A program made the position numbers and the translations under genes. Below, piece by piece: positions 46,401 to 57,977 of a stretch of DNA of 64,000 nucleotides. The notes beneath the pieces are model-generated. The model did no database searches. It was not told the origin of the DNA and saw only the letters and a list, made by a program, of their open reading frames with translations. How positions within the stretch are numbered: position 1 is the stretch's first letter; the number at the start of each line of letters is the position of its first letter. This stretch comes from Agrocybe praecox (lineage: Eukaryota; Basidiomycota; Agaricomycetes; Agaricales; Agrocybaceae), in assembly GCA_964017145.1 (NCBI GenBank), contig OZ024849.1:806001-870000 (forward strand), written 5' to 3'.

Positions 46401-47224
46401 GCTGAGCATGGGACTCGATAGGATTTTCGCAATAGAAACTTGCGTGGTTGAGTTGAACTTTAAGGCCGATGTCCTTGAGAGATACCCGCGTGAAGAAATT
46501 TCCGTCCCATCGCTAAGAAATAATGTAAGTTTAACAGAGGTGAACAGTAATCCGACTGTCAAGGTAACTCACTTGGATCCAGTGTAACGGATGCCACCTA
46601 TGACGCTTAACGCAACATTCAGCGCAAAGGAGCTCCGGTAGAAAGCACTCCAAGCACCTGAATTCCGGGACCCCGGGCATGTCTACTTTGCGGGATACAC
46701 AATCCATGCAATGTTGTGTATGAGCGAAGTCCGCTCGCCCATCCATCTGCACTAATTCGTCCAGGTACGACTGTCGGTGTAGTGTTTTCCAAACCACATG
46801 AGGTCGGCGCTAAATTTGAAAGGAACAAAATGTAAGCTGGCATTCTAAACGTCGTTGACGAACGATACGAACTCACCGATACATGGCTATTGATCTTCTT
46901 CTTCTTAGATGTCGGTATATGTTGTACTTCCTCTGAGATATTGGCCTGTACTGCTTCGTCATACCATGCGCTATCGGGATCAAGAGCAAACTCTGGGTCG
47001 TCTGGAGTAACCCATGTTGCTGCGGAATTCCACCCATTGATTGTTGTGGGTTGTGTGGGTTGTGACGAGCGTTCGGTACGAGTAGTGTGGCCAGGCCTCC
47101 TCACATCTGCTTCACTCGAGTGAACGAGGACAAAATCTTGAGCCAATGGGACGGAATCGTGGTAAGAATGACTAGTTCGAGAGCGTTTCGTGGGTCGATT
47201 ATTCGCTGGGCGTTGACGGGACAT
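43427..47224 (-). CDS. KDZ transposase, intact (CxC2-type)
   Basis: Eight exons on the minus strand, 47224-46877, 46809-46573, 46512-45953, 45901-45739, 45666-45518, 45459-44840, 44783-44651 and 44591-43427, join in frame with GT-AG introns to 1124 aa. The N-terminus is basic (nuclear signal). The CxC2 cluster lies near residues 145-190 (CMDCVSRK, FRCLECFLPELLCAECCVKRH). The RNase H-fold core has Asp392 (CMDANFRL), Asp511 (SYDIACQWF) and probable Glu577 (CECPERVWGP). The C-terminus has LSWIW, a long helical region and an Asp/Glu tail. KDZ transposases cut and insert the element. Start chosen at MSRQRPANN, which matches the paralogue at 37441. No stop or frameshift is seen, so this copy could be active. 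Confidence 0.93.
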
Positions 47225-48652
47225 GATTGTAAACGCCTCGAGCACGATGTATTATGTAATTTGTTTCTTTTGGGCCTGGCTCGGAGTTCTCGGAGAGAGT
47301 TAGATTTCGCTCAACCCAAGATAAATAACTTCTTGGTAGAGACTAGAGTGTGTTATATTACCAGAAAAATAGGACATAAATTCCTGTAATTAAGTTGTTA
47401 GAAGGTTATGATGAGAACAAGACGAGAACATGAATCTATTATAGATGGGGAATCAGTACATTTTAAATTGATTTTAGGCTAACTTGCGCGTTGGAGTGTG
47501 CTGAATTTTGAAGTGAATTGGAGCGAATTACATTGGGCATATTGTGGTTTTTGGAGATTTAGGTAACAAAGAGGAGGGACGTACAAGCTTCTCAAACATG
47601 CAGGAGTTCAGTGTTCGTTCGGGTTTGCGGCATAGGAAGTATTCCCACAGAGATTGTTAGTTCAAGGCTTCCCCATACTCGTGCGTCCTCCTTCATAATT
47701 ACAAAGAACCGTCGTATGCAAAGCATTTGAACTGTCAACGCACCTGGTTGTTTCTCTCTAAGCACTCCCAATGCGCATCGAATTGCTTGCCACAGTTCTC
47801 TCGCATCTTGGTGATCCTATCACGAAGCATTATATAAATCCTGAGCCCCATATCGCATTGAAAATAATTCAAATTCACTCACAGATCAATAGCACACCGT
47901 GTCACTTTCCTCCCTTCCTTCAAGCAGTGTTCAGGCTGACGGTTTTCGTTCTTGCAGAGCATGAAATCCTCTGGATACCTAGGTGTATAGAAACAAACGA
48001 ACGTTATCGAAAAAAACCCCGATCCGATATGAATTAATTCATTTCGCGTTTATATACATGCATGCATAACTCGAACTGTGGCAGGGTGACGAATTTGTGT
48101 TTTAACCTTCACAGTTGTAAGCATATATATCGTGTTATACTAATGTACTATCAGTTGACTATCAGTCCTATATCCTAGCAGTGATTCTCTGCAAATCAAT
48201 CTCTAAACACTCGAAATTCTCAAGGACTCTTGAAACTTTCCCGCTGTCTGTGGGGGGTCTGTTTCCGGACAAGGTAAATTGCTAATTAGGATCGGGATCT
48301 CTTAGAAATCTCACTAAGCGAGAAGCAAGGGCAATTCTCGTTATTGATCACATCCACCCAGCTCTTTGTTTCAAGAATTTCTAAAAATTTTGGTGGTACG
48401 ATTTGTGAGCTCATGAGTCTTCAAGAATAACCATCAATTCACTCTAGTCAATGGCAACCATTTTATTTAAAAAACATAAGTGGACTGGTATGTATGGCAG
48501 AAGAAGGTGCTAATATTAAAATGATTTATGTAAAGATGACTGTTGGGTATGAGGATCTTGAACTGCAGAGATGAATAGAAACAAAAATTGTCAAAAAAAG
48601 ATAGTTCTAGCTTGTCTGAGAGAAGAAGGCCATAATGTGGTACCTAATATGT
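47225..48652. other. Spacer inside the inner transposon, no gene seen
   Basis: AT-rich sequence between the start of the transposase gene and the end of the viroplasmin-like gene. It must contain the transposase promoter. Short frames lack recognisable motifs. Confidence 0.5.
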
Positions 48653-50058
48653 TTACCCACGCTTGGGGGTGGAGGCGGATTTTGTGAGGAGCTTCTTCCT
48701 TTTGGAAAGAGGAGGCATGAAGTAGGCCTCACAAGCATTGACCTCAATATCAGATACATTACCGGGGTCAATCTCAGGGGCATTGAATTCAGCAAGGCGC
48801 TTGAGTGGGCAAAGGGGGACAGGAAGCAATGCAGACAGGTCGTCAACAGCGGCAGCAAAGGACCTTATGTCAGTATAAAGCCTGCGTCGTGGTTTCTTTG
48901 AGCCAAAACGGGCAGCTGCAACAAGCAAAGGCGGAGCTGAGGAAGACGATGATGCTCGAGTAGGTGTTTCAGGAAGTAAGAATGGGCGGCGAAGGCCCAT
49001 GGTCGTAATCATCGTTCCGTCAGTGACGTGACCACCAACCTGCTGGGTCGAGACTGACGACGGCGTCGGAACACGAGGAGCCAAAATTGGGTTGGAAATG
49101 TTAGATGCGACAACACCTGGCTTGGGAACGTTAGACGTAACGGCAACCACGTTGAGGCGATGATCAGGGTTCTGCTCTTTAGAGTGGAAAATTTGTGGAC
49201 TGGAAGAATCCGATTCTTCTGAATCAGTGATATAGTAAAACGGATCTTCTCTGGTTCCATTTGATCGGTAGAAATATTTTGGTTTGGTCGGCAGACGCAC
49301 ACACTGATTAGGTTTTGGACGAGAAAGGATTTGGACAAATCCTCGTTTGAAACACATACGCCAGTAGCGTTTGGCCTGGGACCAATCGCGAAAGGCAGCC
49401 ATCCGACCACCAATTACATGGCAGCTGTCGCGAGCTTTTGTCCTAAATGAAAGAATAAGAAAAAAAAAACATATAAACAAATGCCGAATGCGTACCAGGT
49501 ATTATGTATGCCAACAACAATGCCCTTGGAAACGACGTAGAAACGCTTGCCCCGGAAATATGGCTCAACCACAGAGGATGGGTGAGGGGGTGTCTTAGAA
49601 GAAGTGTTGATCTCGTTCGACCTATCAAGGTGATGGCCTTTGTACTCATCCTCGGAATCCGTGTCATCTAGGTTATATGTTTGATTAAGAAAGAAAATTT
49701 AATTTAATTTAATTTACTTACCGCAATCTTTCATTGCGTCGGAGTCGTAGTCCGAGTGGAGGGTTGGACCAACCCCAAGAACGTCTGCAGAGAGATCCAT
49801 AGGACTGGGTGGGCGAGTAACAGTGGCAGCGTGTCGGCCTTCAACGAATGGCGAAGCCAATGGCTGGTGAGATGTGGGTGGCTCAGCGGCGACTCGGAGA
49901 TCCAGAGGACTGGCTGCGCGAGCGACACTGGCAACATCTCGGCCTTCGACAGACGGAGATGGCAAAGTCAATGCCGGGATGAACGTCGGTGGCCCAGAGG
50001 CGGCACGCGCAAAGAAAGAGGAAAGCGATTGAGAGCGATATCTAGAAGAAATGCACAT
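48653..50058 (-). CDS. Viroplasmin/RNase H1-N-like protein of the inner transposon
   Basis: Exons 50058-49722, 49667-49496 and 49442-48653 join to 432 aa. Residues 1-112 are Pro/Ala/Ser-rich with two related VEGR segments. The middle exon ends KRFYVVSKGIVVGIHNTW and continues across the intron (splitting the Trp codon TG/G) into RMAAFRDWSQAKRYW. That is the pattern of the small RNA/DNA-hybrid-binding fold found at the N-terminus of RNase H1 and in viroplasmin. A Ser/Pro-rich region and a basic C-terminus (LSKRKKLLTK) follow. No RNase H catalytic domain is present. It is divergent from the HMG-like gene. A role in nucleic-acid binding during transposition is inferred only. Confidence 0.72.
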
Positions 50059-50415
50059 TTTTCTGAAGAAAAAAGTCAGTAGCAGCCTGCTATTTATCGT
50101 CCTCGATCGTCAGGGTGCGCTTACTGATGAAACAAGATCTGAACCAGATCTCCCCAGCATAAGCGTAGCGCGAGTCTAAGCACATTCTGAGCTGGCAAAT
50201 ATTTGGGTGATCGTCGCTCGGAAAGGGTCTTGGTGTGCTGCAGGCATCGGTCCTGATAGGCGAAAGGTAAGGGAAAGCGATGATTAGAACTCAATATATA
50301 GCTAATGAGCTCATCTTCACGTACCGTACACATCCAATTATCCCCCGAATACTTGTAGCTGTGAGTGGTTCGGATTTCTTTTCGTTGCCTTGCTAATGTG
50401 AACATTTTCTAGTAA

Positions 50416-53400
50416 ATGATGGTTAATCCGGGCGCTTTTAGAGGAATGAGAAAAGAGTTTTTATTGAATGAAAGGGAGACCTACTCACGAGGTGTAGAGG
50501 GAGGTTATGCTGCAGACGCGCTTGCCAATATCCAGCGGCGCTATTTCAAGCGGTTCCCCATCGACTTCCCGGATGACCAGGAACCAACCGCCGATTTCCT
50601 GGCCAGAATCAATGAGGGTGCGCCCGACCCCGAGCCAGAAATCCCCGATCCCAACTCGATGGAGGCGGAGGAGTATCTTTCTGCAATGAAGAAACTCGAA
50701 GCACGACGACAGATGGTGGTTTTGAAAAAAGCTGTGAGTGCGAGTGACTTTGTGACCGCCTGCTATTTTCTTATCAGTAACTGACCTAATCCTCAGCAAA
50801 CGGCCAGTGCAGCTATAATTCTATATCAAATGTAGGCAGTTTGCTAACCTACATGATACATCCAGGTAGGCAATTTGCTACCTGCCTTTTTTGGAAAGAC
50901 CTTTGGCTGGCAGGCCTATTGTGACTATTTGTGACTATAGTCATGTGTCTGATATTGATGGCATCAAAATCAATGCATATGACTTTTTGCTTGCCTCTAT
51001 TTACATGTTTGGGCTCCGTTCATATGTTTATATGGCCTCAAATACAAACAAATAATAAATAATGATGTCAGCAGGCAGGGGCAGGCATGATAAAAAACAA
51101 ACAAAGCCCCTGAGTGACATCACATCCAAACAACCCAATAAGGCAAGAGGACTGTGGACTTTGAGATTTTGCAATGAAGTCCTCTTGATGCATGATGGAC
51201 GGGACTATGACATGATCAAATAAGATCAAATCTATTTTTAGAACGGATCTATTTTAGTTCAAATTTCTATTTTTAGAAAATTTATGTATTGAGTAGGTAA
51301 TGTATGTATTTATAGCACGAAGCTATTTTTAGAACACTTTGCCTAATTAGGTAAGTCAAGCCTAATATAGTATAGTACACATTTTTTGATGATTTTAGGA
51401 TTTTTTTTCAGCTCACTATGAATATTTTAACCTTTTATTTTGATTTATACACAAGGTTCAAAAAGTATTTTGCGTTTTGCGACTGAACCGTTGATGCTTA
51501 TGTAATAAAAAATATTTAGCATGGTCCCTGAATTTTTCTCTATCCAACGATATAATTTTAGTTTTGATGGCTGTGCACAAGTCACATGCCTTATATCACA
51601 TGACTTCAGCCTACCGTCACCTATAGTCACTCTCATAGGTGTTAGCACATCCCAAAGCGGAAGGTAGCAAAGTGGCCCCCAGGATGTATCACTAGGTTTA
51701 GGCAGTTTGCTACATTTGATATATAAAGGTAGCTGCTACAGGTGCAGCAAATCAAACGGTGGCTTGCTTACCGTTACACCAAAGACCGTGACCTTGACCC
51801 AAAAGAATCTGGGTCGCACAATCCTTATCGCGTGCTTATCCATAAGTTAACGGGAGTCGGAATAAAAAAACCACGCCAACGAAGCGCTGCGAATACGTGG
51901 AGGAAGACACATACTGACGCTATAAACACCGAAACCAAACGCATAGCGAAATTGGCAAGTACCAAGAAGCAAGATCTTACGGCCTTGCGTGATAGGATCG
52001 CCCGCCAGATGTTCGAACGTCTCGATGACGAGGAGAAAGCCCAATGGGAAGCCCAGGCTAAAGAAGACCATCAGGAGCTATTATCAAAGTGAGAAGATGA
52101 TACTACGAAGCCACCATCAACTGACCCGGCTGAACGACAACGGTATGTGGGTTCCTTTGCTTTCTCATCAAGTTCTATTCTTATTTTCCCTCTTAAGGTG
52201 TATCCAGGGACTGGCGAGTTTTGCCAAACCAATCCTGGACTTGATATGCGAAGCTACGGGTTGGAAAGCAACACTGATTGCTGGTGGGCCAGAACCAGCA
52301 CACGACGGACGTCTTAACGTCATTAGGTATGTGTTTTTCCTTCATAACTTGTTTCATATCATTTCTGATATTTTTTATCGCTAGCGTTCACTCAGGAATG
52401 ACGCTAGGTGACGTTAAGATGAACTTTGGAAAGGCTCAGCGGGCGCGATACATAAAATACATAGTCCCTACATTCGGATCTTTTCTACAGCTATGTTATA
52501 GTGAGTTTTTACTTCTCAGACCTGCGAAAATTGTACTCACAAATATAAATTATAGCACCGGAAGAATGCAAGTCTCGTTCGCTTCCTCGAGAGGAAGGTT
52601 TCGATCCGATAATGGCAATGGACTGTGCAGAAGAAGAAGGGGTATTCATAGATACCTATGAGACTAGCACCGTCAATCTGCCAAATTTCCCTGGGTCGAA
52701 CTCACTCGCAAATCAACGATCTGTCTCTTCATCGTCATCCGCTTCAACAGATTCCTCCCAACTACCTTCGATGACATTATGTGTTACGCCTAGTCTTGAG
52801 CCGACACCTGCATCTGAGCCATCAGCCTCAGCTGAGATTGTCAGACCCGTTATCGAACAGCACAGTCGCTCAGCATCTCCACGCATCGGAGTGAGCCCTC
52901 CACCTTCACCACGTTCTCCGTCGCATTCATATGCCACAGCAATCATGGAATCCATGTTCGTGAACTCAACCATAAATGACGATGTTACTGCCGTGGTAAA
53001 AACACCGGTTGCGCCACCGAAACGCAAGATCAGTGACTTATCCAGCTGTCCTGGATCCGAGACTCTTTCTCCCTCGAGAAAACGCTTGCGAAACGGCAAG
53101 AGTGAAGCCCAACCCTCGGATTCAAATCTCGCAAAGGTTACTGCACCTGCAGTACCTGTTGCGACTCCGAGTTCACCGTCCAATATCTTACTTCAGCCGC
53201 CGAATTCATTAAATGTTTCCCCCGTACCCTCAATACATAAGGTCACCACGACGGCGAGTCCGGAATGGTTCAATAATGCATTGTCGATGCTACAGGAAAA
53301 GGACCTTGGCCGTGATTGGACAGCAGTTGTGCAACTCTGGGCCACATTCGAGCACAACAACAACTATGACGAGGTCTGTCGACTCAAAGCTCACCATCCT

Positions 53401-53682
53401 CCTACTGTTCTCAAAGATTGGATACAACGAGCGCGACCTGGCCTTTCTGCGTGGACACCTACCATCTCCAATATCAAGAAGTATGAGGATGAATACATCA
53501 AGTGGTGGCGGGGGCTTCAACCAAGTGGGAGAATCTCAGATTGCAATGAATTCATCCAACGGTTGGACGGTGACTGGAATCCGCTGGTCAGGCCCGGCGC
53601 TAATGGTCTCCTCACCGCCTTGGCCGGGTTGTTGTACTGGGGTGTGGCTCTTGAAAAAAAGAAGGGGTCCTTCGAACGCTAG
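50416..53682 (+). pseudogene. Divergent-HMG protein of the inner transposon, one nonsense codon
   Basis: Five exons (50416-50733, 51748-52142, 52198-52326, 52385-52500, 52556-53682) have the same lengths for exons 2-4 as the paralogue at 55222. Exon 1 starts MMVNPGAFRGMRKEFLL. Exon 2 holds the HMG-like domain (NPYR, KPRQRSAANTWRK, RIARQMFERLDDEEKAQWEA). A TGA at 52090-52092 lies where the paralogue has the Trp of NWEKEL, so TGG-to-TGA is likely. Later exons give GGPEPAHDGRLNV and MNFGKAQRARY. The Ser/Pro-rich linker leads to a C-terminal Trp-rich domain (DWIQRARPG, IKWWRGLQPSG, NGLLTALAGLLYWG). A divergent HMG protein is a reported partner of KDZ elements. Intron 1 contains a 943-bp element. 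Confidence 0.8.
50802..51744. mobile_element. 943-bp non-autonomous element in intron 1 of the HMG-like gene
   Basis: The ends are inverted (GTGCAGCTATAATTC and GGTAGCTGCTACAGG) and resemble the ends of the outer transposon, including GGCAGTTTGCTAACC a short way in. The flanking 8-mers CAGCAAAC (50794-50801) and CAGCAAAT (51745-51752) agree at 7 of 8. The duplicated target contains the CAG of the intron acceptor. There is no coding capacity. It is probably a deletion derivative mobilised by the same transposase type. Confidence 0.8.
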
Positions 53683-53959
53683 AAACTCGTAGTTGATGAT
53701 TTTAAATTTGTTTTGGAAAATTTTGTCGAAATTTCGAAGTAATTTTGTTTTTCTTTGACACGACCTACTGCGCCTCCCTCATTACGTATATTTCCTAGTT
53801 TAAACCGAACCATAATTTGTAAATTTTATTCACTATTTCGAGCTACAAAGGGGTGAGATCAAACTACGCGTGATGTGTGGTGAAATTGGTTGAAAATGAT
53901 AAACATGAATAAGATTAGATAGATCGCGGTAATCTAATCTGATCCCACACGTTGAGATC

Positions 53960-54316
53960 CAAAAATAGTGCTCCTGCAATATTAATAAACGTCATCCAGA
54001 ATCGCTTTGTGCAATCCATCTATTCCTGCCCACTTTTCCATGCACAAACATGACATTTATGTTGCAAAATATATTTAGATTGAGTCTCTCTTTTTTTGTG
54101 GTCAAAAAGGGTCAACAACATCCACAATCTCGAGAACATTTGAAAAAACATATTTTCGACCCCCAAAATGGTGTTGTTTGGACATGCTTGCCTACGGCCT
54201 GGTCTTGATGACATGAAATGGTGTGTTGGCAATTGCCAGGCCTGGCATGTGCCATCATGGATGTATACATTATGCCTGGCAACTACCAGGTATTGATATA
54301 TACATAGGACTGATAC
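53960..54316 (-). repeat. Right inverted repeat of the inner KDZ transposon
   Basis: Reverse complement of the left repeat at 42464-42800, best in the last 150 bases. It contains GGCAATTGCCAGGCCTGGCA, itself palindromic. The inner boundary is approximate. Confidence 0.75.
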
Positions 54317-54359
54317 AGGTGAGACTATTGACACCAGAAATCAGAGAAAATTTACTCGC

Positions 54360-55034
54360 CATGTCTCAAATATTCCAACCTCTTGGCCTGACGTAACGAC
54401 GTAATAGCTAGGGCCAAAAGGAGCAGCGAGTGGTTGGATGAGATTAGAGGGGTTGGGTGCTTGGATTGCCGAATGATTAGCGTTGTAGGAAGCACCATGC
54501 TGCATGGCAACGTCAGGTTCTTAGAGAAATAAGTTAGCTGAGATATACATTTTAATTAAGGGTAACATACGGATGATCGAAGGATTTGGAGGTGCAGCCA
54601 CTAGCGAATCATAAATCAGGAAAAAAAGAAAAAAGTACGGCCAATAGATGTGGAATATACCTGGTGCAAGATTATTTCCTGCAGGGCCGTTGTTGAGTTG
54701 GGCGACGGCAGGCATGGATCCGACCACATTCGATGTGGTATTGGGATCGGTGGGTGGGATCGTAGAGGAGTTCTGGGAGCTGGTTTGTTTGGGGAGTTGC
54801 ATGATGGTAGTTGAGTTGATAGATTGGAGGTCTGGACGAACACTTTTTATGTGATTCGGTTAACAAGTATGAAACGGAGAACTCACCACATATATACCCT
54901 TCATTTTCCATTTTTGGTGTATGGTATTCAAAGACATCCTTTTGGGAGAACCCTGTACGCAACGAGGAAGAATTCCGAAAAGGTGGTGGGCCGATTTCGT
55001 TAGGTGGTGGGTCGATTTCGTGAGCCGTCGCCAT
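54360..55034 (-). pseudogene. Viroplasmin/RNase H1-N-like gene, 5' part (split by the inner transposon)
   Basis: Exons 55034-54887, 54831-54661, 54600-54571 and 54519-54360 join in frame. The N-terminus (MATAHEIDPPPNEIGPPP) is followed by a Ser/Asn/Pro-rich stretch. The last exon ends SYYVVTSGQEVGIFETW, the first half of the viroplasmin-like fold, and stops inside the Trp codon (TG/G), the same phase as in the paralogue at 49496. The next bases are GCGAGT rather than GTGAGT, so the donor is GC or has mutated. The second half is at 42438. It is divergent from the HMG-like gene at 55222, only 187 bases away. Confidence 0.65.
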
Positions 55035-55221
55035 TTCTTTCGAGATCTAGATGACGAATACGTGATTATATCAAAAGATTTGAAAGATACTAGACGCACC
55101 CTGACCTCATACTCTGCACTCGTACATTCCTTCGATTTCTGTTGACAAGAATTAGCAAGTTCATGTAAGTATTTCCCTTGAACTGGGCTTGAGAGCGATG
55201 ACTTACCTGATAACCCGTAGA

Positions 55222-57977
55222 ATGGTTAACCCAGGATCGTTCAAAGGGTCACGGAAGGAGTTCCTTCTCTCTGAGAAGGAGGCGTACGCAGCTGGAGTAC
55301 AAGGTGGTTACGTGGCGGATGCCCTCGCCACTATTCAACGTCGATATTTCAAGCAGTACCCAATTGAATTGCCGCACGACGAAGAGCCTTCCCAAGAGCA
55401 CTTGAACGATGTTGACGACAATGCTCCAGACGTTGGGCTACGCCTACTTGATGAGGGATCAATGACAGCAGACGAATTGCAAGATGAGCTAGCGAGGCGC
55501 CATGAAAGGAAGAGACTTGTCGAATTCCGGAAAGCGGTATGTTTTTGTGACTGTGACAGATGACAACAATGACGTAGCTGATTTCCTGCATGCAGCAAAT
55601 CAAACGATGGCTGGCTTACCAGTTCATGAAGGATCATGACCTTGATCCTAAAGAGTCTGGTGCTTCGAATCCCTATCGAATGCTGCTTTGCAAGCTTACT
55701 GGACAACCGACTGCCCGTCCACGTCGCAGGTCTCCTGTTAATCTTTGGCGCGTCAACCATCGAGCGGAAATTGAAGAAGAGCTCAAGAGGCAAGTGGTCG
55801 CCAATAACTTGCCTCGCCGTGCGTTCGCCGTTCGTCGAGAAAGAATCGCAAGAGATATGTTCAAGCTTCTCTCGTGCGTGGAGCAGGATAGCTGGGATCT
55901 TCAGGCTGCAGAGGAGCATGCCGTAGCATTTGCGAATTGGGAAAAGGAATTGAAAGCTCCAATTCTAAATGCACCCGTCGATCGTCAAAGGTAAGCTTCG
56001 TGTGTTTCTATGGTCTCGTCATTTTATTGATTTGTCTCTCCTTGTAGGTGTATCCAAGGACTTGTGCAGTTCATACAGCCCATATTGGACCATTTATGTG
56101 AGGCGACAGGGTGGCACGCTACCCTTATTACTGGAGGTCCAGAGCCAGCAGATGGAGGGCGTCTGAACGTGGTCAGGTAAGCATTTTTGTATACTTATCT
56201 TCGATGTTAGTTAACGTTGACTTATACTAGTATCCATTCTGGTACAACCACTGGCGACGTTAGAATGAACTTTGGTCAGGCAGAACGTCTACGGTACAAA
56301 AAGATCATTGTACCAATATACGGGCAGTACCTGAGGAGGTGCTTTTGTACGTCTGTCTTTTCTCTCTTTATTCAAATTTATATTTATTGACTTTCTCTAA
56401 AAGCTCCCACTGAATGTCAAGCGCGTGCCTTAAGTCCAGAAGACGGTTTCCCAACTCTGGATGCCAACGACCTCGAGCAAGCTGGGGCAACGGTCGATAT
56501 TTTCGAGCCGATCGCAATGATTCCCTCTCCCTCCCAGCCGCCCGACATGCCGGGTACACTCGACACCCATAACTCTTCCCCCACAACAGCTCTATTGATA
56601 TCACCACCACTTTCTGCACCTCCAGATGTACCTTGCCCTGTATTACCTACTGCTCATTCACAGCCGCTGTCTCCCGCTCATTCACAGCCACCGTCTCCTG
56701 TTCCTTCACAGCCGCCTCATGCTCGTTCACAATCGCCGCCTCCTGCTCGTTCACAACCGCCGTCTCGTGCTCATTCACAATCGCTGCCTCCTGCTCATTC
56801 ACAACCGCCTCTTCCTACTTGTTCACAGCTGCCTTCTCCTCCGCCGTCTCCTGCTTGTTCACAACCGCCTCCTCCTACTCGTTCCCAGCCGCCTTCTCCT
56901 CCGCCTTCTGCTGCTTGTTCACAACCGCCTTCTTCTCAGCCTTCTCTTACTCGTCCACAGCCGCCTTCTCCTCGGCCATCTCTTCCACCATCTCCTGCTC
57001 GTTCACAGCCGCCATCGCCCCCACCATCTCCTGCTCGTTCACAACCGCCATCGCCTCCACCATCTCCTGCTCGTTCACAGCCGCCATCTCCTCCTCCATC
57101 TCCTGCTCGTTCACAGCCGCCATCTCCTCCTCCATCTCCTGCTCGTTCACAGCCGCCATCTCCTCCTCCGTCTCCTGCTCGTTCACATTCGCCTTCTCCT
57201 CCTCCTCCTCCGTCTCCTGCTCCTTTGCCCTCGCTCGCCTTCTCAGCACCACTTACTCTGTCAAATTTGGAGCGAGTAATGGTGTCTCAAGATACCGAGG
57301 TGGTCTGCAACGGCAGGAAGAGAAGAAAGAGATTGGATGAGCAATGCTTATCCTTACCTGAACGAAAGCGTCTGCGTGGTTGTACTTCTACTAGAAGTAC
57401 TTCCGGCATTTCAATTGCCTCCTCTGATACGCGTGTTTCGTCATCAAGTACAGTGGTCGATCATTCTACTGGTCCTCTGCAAGCCCATCCTAAAGCCGAA
57501 GCGTGGTTCAAGAAGGCATTGGAGATGATGCAGGCGCCTGAAGGATTAGGGCCTCGATGGCGCTGTCTGATCGAAGTTTGGATGTCATTTGAACGGCGAA
57601 ATGGCTATTCCGGGGCGAAAAGATTGAAGAAAACGAACCGACCGAGTTGCGTGGGCGATTGGATTCAACGCGCGCGATCTCCTGTGTGGCGTCCTCCCAT
57701 AAACACTGTTTCTTCTGCAGCATTCAGCGATCAAATGATGAAGTGGTGGGCTATCCTCCAACCCGAGTGGAGACTCGACGAAAATAACTCAATTTTGTTT
57801 GAAGCAATGGATGGTGATTGGGAGTGCCTATGCAGGCCTGGGCTCAACGGTCTCTACAGTGTTGTTGCCGGTCTTTTCTATGGTGGGATTGGAGCTAAGA
57901 TCAACCCTAGTGCCCTTACTCAGTGGATGTTGATAGTGGAGGACTTCATTTTTGTTTGTTCTCGCCTTTCTCTTTAA
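55222..57977 (+). CDS. Divergent-HMG protein of the outer transposon
   Basis: Five exons (55222-55536, 55596-55990, 56048-56176, 56231-56346, 56404-57977) join to 842 aa with no stop. Start chosen at MVNPGSFKGSRKEFLL, which matches the paralogue. Residues 106-237 carry the HMG-like region (NPYR, RPRRRSPVNLWR, RIARDMFKLL, FANWEKEL). Then come GGPEPADGGRLNV and DVRMNFGQAERLRY. A long Pro/Ser/Arg/Gln repeat region spans residues of the last exon (about 56640-57230). A basic segment (GRKRRKRL) and the C-terminal Trp-rich domain (DWIQRARSPVW, MKWWAILQPEWR, NGLYSVVAGLFYGG) follow. HMG domains bend DNA; a role as a DNA-bending or regulatory partner of the transposase is inferred. This copy is better preserved than the one at 50416. 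Confidence 0.85.
56995..57190 (+). repeat. 36-base in-frame repeat coding PPSPARSQPPSP
   Basis: Five to six near-identical copies of a 36-base unit (CCATCTCCTGCTCGTTCACA followed by a CCGCCATC stretch) lie inside the last exon of the HMG-like gene. Less regular copies reach back to about 56640. The period keeps the frame. Open frames on the other strand here are mirror artefacts. Confidence 0.9.

Larger units (their letters stand above)
42464..54316. mobile_element. Inner KDZ transposon, 11.9 kb, nested in an intron
   Basis: The ends are inverted: CTATCAGCC then CTGGTAATTGCCAGG at the left; CCTGGCAACTACCAGG then GGACTGATAC at the right. Homology continues inward for some 250-300 bases (GTATACATCCA, AAATATGTTTT). 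The flanking 8-mers AGATTAGA and AGGTGAGA agree at 6 of 8, a candidate old duplication. It carries an intact transposase (minus), a viroplasmin-like gene (minus) and an HMG-like gene (plus), the same order and orientation as the outer unit but without the dioxygenase. It interrupts the intron of the outer viroplasmin-like gene. Confidence 0.8.

Noticed and set aside
52083..52142. Extra intron removing the TGA in the inner HMG-like gene
   Set aside because: The exon is exactly 395 bases in both paralogues and the frame resumes directly after the TGA, so a nonsense change fits better.
56947..57252. Glu/Ala-rich minus-strand frame
   Set aside because: Antisense of the PPSPARSQ repeat; no independent signal.
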